Assembly: GCF_016786355.1 (NCBI RefSeq)
Contig: NZ_JADWYX010000001.1
Coordinates: 62,001 to 126,000 of the forward strand
Source of the DNA: Frankia sp. AgB1.9
Lineage (GTDB): Bacteria > Actinomycetota > Actinomycetes > Frankiales > Frankiaceae
Length of the DNA: 64,000 nt
Direction of reading: 5' to 3'
Part shown: positions 58,996 to 64,000 of the stretch, one piece after another
Position numbering within the stretch: position 1 is the stretch's first letter
Layout: the number at the start of each line of letters is the position of its first letter
Translations under genes and position numbers: made by a program
The notes under the pieces: model-generated
Told to the model about the DNA's origin: nothing
Databases searched by the model: none
What the model saw: the letters and a program-made list of their open reading frames with translations, nothing else

Positions 58996-59994
58996 ATGAC
59001 CGCGACCGGAGATACCGGATACAACCTAGCCAGAGGAACCTGGCGGATACCTCGCAGCCGCGGCGCGATGGCCGGTCTGCTGCTGATGGCGCTGGGCGCA
59101 TGGGGTGCGCTCATCCCGTTCATCGGACCTGCGTTCCACTTCGGGTTCGGCGGTAGCCAGACGTGGTCGTGGACGGCCGCTCGGTTCTGGCTCGAGGTAC
59201 TGCCTGGCATCGCCTGCTTCGTCGGTGGCGTCATGCTGACGTTCAGCGCCAACCGCGGTGCGACGATGCTTGGCGCGTGGCTGGCCATGGCGGCCGGCGC
59301 CTGGTTCATCATCGGCCCGACTGTGGCTGGACCGCTGCACCTGGGGGACCTGGGCTACCCGATGGGCGGGACCACCCGGATCACCTGGACCTGGCTGCTG
59401 TTCTTCTACGGGCTCGGGGCGGTGATCCTCTCCGTCGCCTCGATGGCTCACGGCCGGCTCAGTGTGCGCAGCCTGCGGGACGTCGAGCACGCCACGATGC
59501 GCGCGCGCAGCAAGCAGCTGGCGCGGCAAGGCGGTGGGCTGTTCGGCGGCGGCGGCGGCGGCGGCCGTGGCCGCGGCGACCGGGAGCGGGAGCCGGCGCG
59601 GCAGAACTCCGGCCGGGATGACCGCCTGGACCGCGCCGAGCGCGACTCCCGGGACCGCGACTCCCGGGACCATGCGCCTTACCCGACCGATACCGCTCAC
59701 GCGGACCGTGCTGGAGGCCCGACCGCACTGCCGGTCGACAGCCGGAGTCGGGGGGACGTCCACGGGTCGGAGCAGGGCCTTCGGGACGAGAATGCCGGCC
59801 GGCGCGGGGAGACGACGACCACCGTCTACCCGAGCGAGACCGAGAGCGTGCGGTCGAGTTCGACGGAGACCCAGCGCGGTCGGCATGAGGCCGGGCACGA
59901 GGGGTTCAGCGAGAAGATCGGGCACTTCGAGAACGCGATCGGCCGCACGCTTGCCAAGCACGGCATCGGTGGCAGCAAGCAGGACCGCCGGTAG
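58996..59994 (+). CDS. Membrane protein with long charged C-terminal tail
   Basis: 332 residues; GGAGGGAG 6 nt before the ATG. Four membrane helices in the first 150 residues (GLLLMALGAWGALIPFIGPA; LEVLPGIACFVGGVMLTF; WLAMAAGAWFIIGPTVAG; LLFFYGLGAVILSVASMA). Then a Gly run encoded by a GGC microsatellite and a tail rich in Arg/Asp/Ser, probably disordered. No enzyme motif. It seems to be normal chromosomal flank, typical of actinobacteria. Confidence 0.75.
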   Translation: MTATGDTGYNLARGTWRIPRSRGAMAGLLLMALGAWGALIPFIGPAFHFGFGGSQTWSWTAARFWLEVLPGIACFVGGVMLTFSANRGATMLGAWLAMAAGAWFIIGPTVAGPLHLGDLGYPMGGTTRITWTWLLFFYGLGAVILSVASMAHGRLSVRSLRDVEHATMRARSKQLARQGGGLFGGGGGGGRGRGDREREPARQNSGRDDRLDRAERDSRDRDSRDHAPYPTDTAHADRAGGPTALPVDSRSRGDVHGSEQGLRDENAGRRGETTTTVYPSETESVRSSSTETQRGRHEAGHEGFSEKIGHFENAIGRTLAKHGIGGSKQDRR

Positions 59995-60027
59995 CTTCAG
60001 CCGGTTGAGCCGCGGAACCGCATCGTC

Positions 60028-60062
60028 GGCGGCGGCCAGGGGTTTGTCCCCTGGTCGCCGCC
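60028..60062 (+). terminator. Strong terminator hairpin
   Basis: Fifteen-base arms (GGCGGCGGCCAGGGG / CCCCTGGTCGCCGCC, one G-T pair) and a 5-nt loop, followed by ATTCT. Thirty-odd nt after the membrane protein gene. Confidence 0.75.
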
Positions 60063-60175
60063 ATTCTGATCAGCGGCAGGCCGATTTGGCTGATTTGGGC
60101 CCGGAGGTCACAGGACGCCCTTAACGTTGCCGAAGTGGTCGCCGGCGGGGGTGGCCGGGGCGAAGTGGGGGCGAC

Positions 60176-60946
60176 GTGACCACACCCGTGCGGGAAGGGC
60201 GCGGCGGGTGGCCGTCGGACGGCCGCGGCGGCACGATCAGCGCCGACGGCACCGGATTCGGCCCTTACTACGGCGTCGGCGCGGGGCAGCGAGCCCCGGA
60301 CGGCAGCGCGGCCGATGACATCGCGGCGGTGAAGGGCGGCGTCAAGGCGATCCAACGGGCGTTGAACTGGCACCAGGCCACGAGCAAGCCCATCCCGACC
60401 GACGGCGTCTTCTCCCAGACGACCCGCAGCGCGCTGATCGCCTTCCAGCAGCAGAAACAGCCCACCATCAACCGGGACATGTACATCCCGGCAAACGAGC
60501 GCAGCCCGCTCGGGCTGGTGCACAAGGAGACGTCCTACGCGCTGTTCATGCCGATCGCCGACCGTTACGCGATCAAGTACACCGTTCCACGCGGTCTCCT
60601 GCGCGGCATCACGACGATCGAGAGCAACTGGGACCCGGGCGCGATCGGCTACTACACAAACTCCGACTTCGGGCTGTGCCAGTGGAACACCACGTTGCCC
60701 GACATCACCAAGGACAACGCCCTCGACCCATTCTGGGCGCTCGACTCGACCGCGCACATGATGCGCACCCGGATCGACGCGACAGACTGGGGCAAGAACT
60801 GGATCTACGTGATCGCCGCGCACAACGTGCCGACCTGGGCGCTGCAGTGGGCCCAGGGAAAGCTCGTCCCCGGCAGCGCCGACGATCAGCCCAAGCTCGA
60901 CCGTATGACCGGCTACGTCACCAACGTGCTCGCCCGCACCTGGTAG
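60176..60946 (+). CDS. Peptidoglycan-binding and lytic transglycosylase-like protein
   Basis: 256 residues from a GTG. Residues 50-100 fit a peptidoglycan-binding domain (GGVKAIQRALNWHQ, then TDGVFSQTTRSALIAFQQQK). Residues 125-250 fit an SLT-type lysozyme fold: GLLRGITTIESNWDPGAIGY with a catalytic-type glutamate, then SDFGLCQWN. No signal peptide is evident, so release may rely on other means, as for phage lysins. It lies outside the element's att sites. Confidence 0.7.
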   Translation: MTTPVREGRGGWPSDGRGGTISADGTGFGPYYGVGAGQRAPDGSAADDIAAVKGGVKAIQRALNWHQATSKPIPTDGVFSQTTRSALIAFQQQKQPTINRDMYIPANERSPLGLVHKETSYALFMPIADRYAIKYTVPRGLLRGITTIESNWDPGAIGYYTNSDFGLCQWNTTLPDITKDNALDPFWALDSTAHMMRTRIDATDWGKNWIYVIAAHNVPTWALQWAQGKLVPGSADDQPKLDRMTGYVTNVLARTW

Positions 60947-60967
60947 AGCGGGCGGTCGCGGCTGGCG

Positions 60968-61402
60968 TCAGAGGCGGGCGCTGAGGTTGTCGAGCACGGC
61001 GGTCCAGAGCTTGCGGACACCAATCGGGGCGAACCGGCGCTCGAAGAAGCCGCCGACGCCGCCCGCGCCGGTCCAGGTCGTCATCACCGTGACGTGGCTG
61101 CCGTCGCCTTCGGGCCGCACCCGCCAGACCGTCCGCAGCGTCGAGTTCTGGTCGGCCTCGACGAGGGACTGGGCGTCGGGCGCCGAGACTTCCGCCGCGA
61201 CGTCGCGGATGCGCTTCTTCGTCGCGTGCAGCCGGTAGCTGATCCGGGTGCCGGGACCCTTGCCGCCGGCGAGCACCTGGTAGTCGGTGATGTTCTCCGG
61301 CCACAGCTGCGCCCGGGTTCCGGCGTAGTCGCCGGCCAGGTCGAGCACCCGGTCGGGCGGTGCTGGCAGCGATCGCTGGGTCACCACGTTGATCTGCCCC
61401 AT
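60968..61402 (-). CDS. SRPBCC (START/polyketide cyclase-like) protein
   Basis: 144 residues. The helix-grip fold is suggested by INVVTQRSLPAPPDRVLDLA, LEAGKGPGTRISYRL-type strands and SHVTVMTTWTGAGGVGGFFE, with a long C-terminal helix (VRKLWTAVLDNLSARL). These bind hydrophobic ligands. Convergent with the transglycosylase gene. Confidence 0.78.
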   Translation of the reverse strand: MGQINVVTQRSLPAPPDRVLDLAGDYAGTRAQLWPENITDYQVLAGGKGPGTRISYRLHATKKRIRDVAAEVSAPDAQSLVEADQNSTLRTVWRVRPEGDGSHVTVMTTWTGAGGVGGFFERRFAPIGVRKLWTAVLDNLSARL

Positions 61403-61570
61403 TGGTCCCGTCCTCTGTTCGTCGGGCCTTTGATCGGTTCCTCCGGCTCTTGGCAGACGTTAGTCAGCGGCCACGAAGAGCGCGCGGACGGTGGTGGTCG
61501 ACAGTCCGCCTCGCCGTCGCAACGTGATTGAGAGAATGCGGAGAGTGATTGAGGCGGCTATGGTGCCGGC

Positions 61571-63103
61571 ATGGACTCCGGCGGCGAGCGGCTGATCGAC
61601 AGCGACGCCGAGGAAGATCCAGGCTACGACCCCGAGCCACCCAGCCAGGCCGAATACAGCGAGGCCGAATACAGCCAGGTCGAACCCGGCCAAGCCGAAT
61701 ACGCCGACGACGGTCACGACCAGGCCGACTACGACTACACGCCCGGGTACGACCGCGGCGTCGACACGGCGGAACCGGGCAGGACCCGGCGCCGGGTGCT
61801 ACGCCGGCGCCCTCGGCGGTCGGGTGTCGGCGCCCGCCGGACCGCGGTGAACCTGCTGATCGGCTGCACCGGGGCCGACCATCGGGCGGTCACCGAACGG
61901 GACCGGTCGAGATACGCCAGCGCGGGCGCGCTGATGCTGTTGACCGCGAGTCTCGCCGCCTACGCGGGGGCTTCGGTCGCGGCGTTCGGCTTCGGCACGT
62001 CGACGCTGGCCGCACTGCCGTATGGCTTGTTCTACGCGGCCTTCATCTTCTTCATCGATCGATCGGTGCTGCTGACGATCCGGCCGCTGCGGCTCGCCGG
62101 GAAAGGCGACAAGGAGCGCATTCGGCCGCGTCGGCTGTTGCCGACCGGCGTCGTCCGGATCCTGATCGCGATCATCGGAGCGATCCTGGTCGGCGAGTCG
62201 CTGCTGCTGCGTTTCTTCGACGCCTCGATCGAGCCGCGGGTCGCCGAGCTGCGCCAGCAGGAGCTCGCTGGCGTGATGTCGTCCTGGGATGCCGGCCAGC
62301 GAACCACCGAGGCGGGTCTCGTCGCCGCCCTCGATGACCAGCGGAACCAGCTGGCCTCCGCCGAGAACCTGGTGACCTCGAAGACCGGCGAGGTCGACTG
62401 CCAGCTGACCGGTGGCGACGGCTGCCTGGGCGGCCGCGGGCCGATCTACCAGGTCAAGCTCGGCGAGCTGCAGGCCGCGGCCGCGCAGATACCGGGCCTG
62501 CGCACCGCGCGCGACGCCGCACAGAACCGGCTGGACTCCTTCCGGGTGACCAGGGACCAGCGCCGCGCGCAGTACGCCGACACGGAATGGCGCTCGATCG
62601 GGAACGCCAACGACCTCCTGATGCGCGAGAAGGGATTCTGGCGGCTCACCGCGGCGGACAACTCCGTCAAGGTGTGGCGAATACTGATCAGCCTGCTGAT
62701 TCTCGGTATCGATCTGGCGCCGCTGCTGTTCAAGCGCAACCTCGACCGCACCGCGTATGCCCGGCTGGAGCGCGGCGCGCTCTGGGAGGGTGAGACCAAC
62801 GAGGAGGTCGACGCCTTCCAGCTCGATCGCAATGCGAGGGCTCGGCGAGGCAAGGCCGGTGAGGTCGCCGAGCGCATGGCCGCGCGGTACGAGGAGTACG
62901 CCGTCGCCCGCGAGGAGCTGAGGCTCGCGGCCTCGCTGGACGAGGACGCGGGGGCCGCCGCGCTGCGGCGCGACGAACGCCGGCTCGGCAACGACAGGCA
63001 GGCCGCGGACCTGCGCCGGGCCTACCGGTTGCCCGCGCCCCTCGCCACGCCGCCGCCCCGCGGCGCGGCCACAGATGGTACTGGCTCGCATACCCCGGGT
63101 TAA
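61571..63103 (+). CDS. DUF4407 membrane protein
   Basis: 510 residues. Acidic Tyr/Glu-rich N-terminal repeats (QAEYSEAEYSQVEPGQAEYA) are followed by LLIGCTGADHRAVTERDRSR, the usual DUF4407 start. Two membrane helices, a third around ILIAIIGAILVGESLLLRFF, a long periplasmic coiled region, a final helix (ILISLLILGIDLAPLLFKRN) and a cytosolic charged tail follow. Function of the family is unknown. Confidence 0.82.
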   Translation: MDSGGERLIDSDAEEDPGYDPEPPSQAEYSEAEYSQVEPGQAEYADDGHDQADYDYTPGYDRGVDTAEPGRTRRRVLRRRPRRSGVGARRTAVNLLIGCTGADHRAVTERDRSRYASAGALMLLTASLAAYAGASVAAFGFGTSTLAALPYGLFYAAFIFFIDRSVLLTIRPLRLAGKGDKERIRPRRLLPTGVVRILIAIIGAILVGESLLLRFFDASIEPRVAELRQQELAGVMSSWDAGQRTTEAGLVAALDDQRNQLASAENLVTSKTGEVDCQLTGGDGCLGGRGPIYQVKLGELQAAAAQIPGLRTARDAAQNRLDSFRVTRDQRRAQYADTEWRSIGNANDLLMREKGFWRLTAADNSVKVWRILISLLILGIDLAPLLFKRNLDRTAYARLERGALWEGETNEEVDAFQLDRNARARRGKAGEVAERMAARYEEYAVAREELRLAASLDEDAGAAALRRDERRLGNDRQAADLRRAYRLPAPLATPPPRGAATDGTGSHTPG

Positions 63104-63168
63104 TCACCGGCATGCCGGGCATCGACCTCCCGGTCGTCTCCTGAGGCCACACCAGACAGGGAGGCAAC

Positions 63169-64000
63169 ATGACGAGGTCGCAACGGTCGACGACGACCGG
63201 CAGGATGCCTCCAGACGCCGCGGAGCGCGCGTTCCCGGACGATCGTCTCGACGGCACGACGACGGTGGTAACCGAGAAGACATCGGCGCATCCCGCGTCC
63301 GGTGATGTCGTAAGTACCGGGGAGAACCGGTCGGACGTCGGAGCGATGGGTACCGCGAAACGGCGCCATTTCGCCGGTACCACGAACCGCCACGGACTGC
63401 ATGACGACGAGCCATCGTCCGTTGACAAGCGGACAGTCGTGACAGCGCCGCACACGGACGGCCAGTTCGACGACGGCTTGGACGTCTATCCGGAAGGCTC
63501 CGCCCGTTCGACGAGATCCGGGCACGACACCTTCCGGGACGACCGCCACGAGGCACGCGGCGACCGGGATCCTCGGGGCGTCGGCGGCGGCATCGACACC
63601 TTCCCGGAGACCTCACGTACGGTCCGGCCCGTCTCGACGACGTCCTCGGTGACCGGCTCGACCGGACGTAACTGGTCCGACGAACCGATCATCACGCGGG
63701 CCGGTGAGACTCCCGCCAGCGTCCGTGCGGCCGCGGCACCGCCGGCCACCGCGCAGACAACCGCCTCGCGCACGATGACCGCCGACCGGACCGCCACCGC
63801 TGGTCCAGGCACTCTCCCCGGCGGTCGGAAGGGCCGCCGGGGCGCCGGGGCGCTGGTGTCCGAGGTCGCGAGCGACATGTCGATGCTGGTGCGCCAGGAG
63901 ATCGACCTCGCCAAGGCGGAGGTCCGTCAGTCGGCGGTCCGGGCCGGCAAGGGCGCCGGAATGTTCGGTGGCGCCGCCGGTGCGGGCGTTTTCGCGGTTC
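63169..64000 (+). CDS. Holin-X-like membrane protein (partial, runs off the right edge)
   Basis: ATG after AGGGAGG; the frame is open to the window end (277 codons visible). About 230 residues are hydrophilic and disordered. Then LVRQEIDLAKAEVRQSAVRA and GKGAGMFGGAAGAGVFAV begin an actinobacterial holin-X-like domain with its first membrane helix. Such proteins belong to cell-envelope clusters and are not true phage holins. The charged tail pattern resembles that of the 58996 protein. Confidence 0.7.
   Translation, partial: MTRSQRSTTTGRMPPDAAERAFPDDRLDGTTTVVTEKTSAHPASGDVVSTGENRSDVGAMGTAKRRHFAGTTNRHGLHDDEPSSVDKRTVVTAPHTDGQFDDGLDVYPEGSARSTRSGHDTFRDDRHEARGDRDPRGVGGGIDTFPETSRTVRPVSTTSSVTGSTGRNWSDEPIITRAGETPASVRAAAAPPATAQTTASRTMTADRTATAGPGTLPGGRKGRRGAGALVSEVASDMSMLVRQEIDLAKAEVRQSAVRAGKGAGMFGGAAGAGVFAV

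Overview
The window is very GC-rich, with strong G/C third-position bias, frequent GTG/TTG starts and long chains of 4-nt overlapping genes. This suggests a high-GC actinobacterium, perhaps a Frankia relative (inference only). It is an accessory region built around a tRNA-Lys(TTT) gene at its right side.

Left part (1-9,949): the upstream portion of a leftward operon that looks like a class 1 DISARM anti-phage system. It holds a Ser/Thr kinase, a SNF2-type helicase (DrmD-like) and a giant adenine methylase (DrmMI-like). The first 21 codons of the next gene (probably drmA) run off the left edge, and drmB/drmC would lie outside.

Middle-left (10,262-21,689): a large XRE/TPR-like regulator and a NUDIX hydrolase precede a rightward FxLD-type class I lanthipeptide cluster. 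In order it encodes a DUF397-like small protein, a PIMT-like methyltransferase, the precursor peptide, a LanB dehydratase, a LanC cyclase, a second LanB C-terminal-type protein and an ABC exporter.

Integrated element (22,267-58,746, about 36.4 kb): bounded by a 47-bp repeat (44/47 identical) whose right copy lies in the intact tRNA-Lys gene, next to an intact tyrosine integrase. Directly left of the left repeat is the C-terminal stump of a second, homologous integrase, so the site has been used at least twice (tandem accretion). Inside the element, left to right: (i) cargo, including a three-gene unit with a stand-alone colicin E3-type ribonuclease domain plus an ImmA/IrrE protease, an APH-like kinase and aldo/keto reductase with a 40-codon ORF, several excisionase-like HTH genes, a lipoprotein and a TIR-NACHT protein with repetitive glycine-rich membrane segments; (ii) a GntR regulator and a rightward chain of small overlapping genes with an HNH endonuclease; (iii) a leftward phage-like block ending in a tape-measure protein, but with no recognisable capsid, portal or large terminase; (iv) a D5/P4-type primase-helicase, an excisionase-like protein, an XRE regulator and the integrase. 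It reads as a defective prophage or satellite-like element.

Right flank (58,778-64,000): ordinary actinobacterial genes: a membrane protein, a peptidoglycan-binding/lytic transglycosylase-like protein, an SRPBCC protein, a DUF4407 membrane protein and the start of a holin-X-like protein. Identifications come from reading motifs only; no database search was possible.
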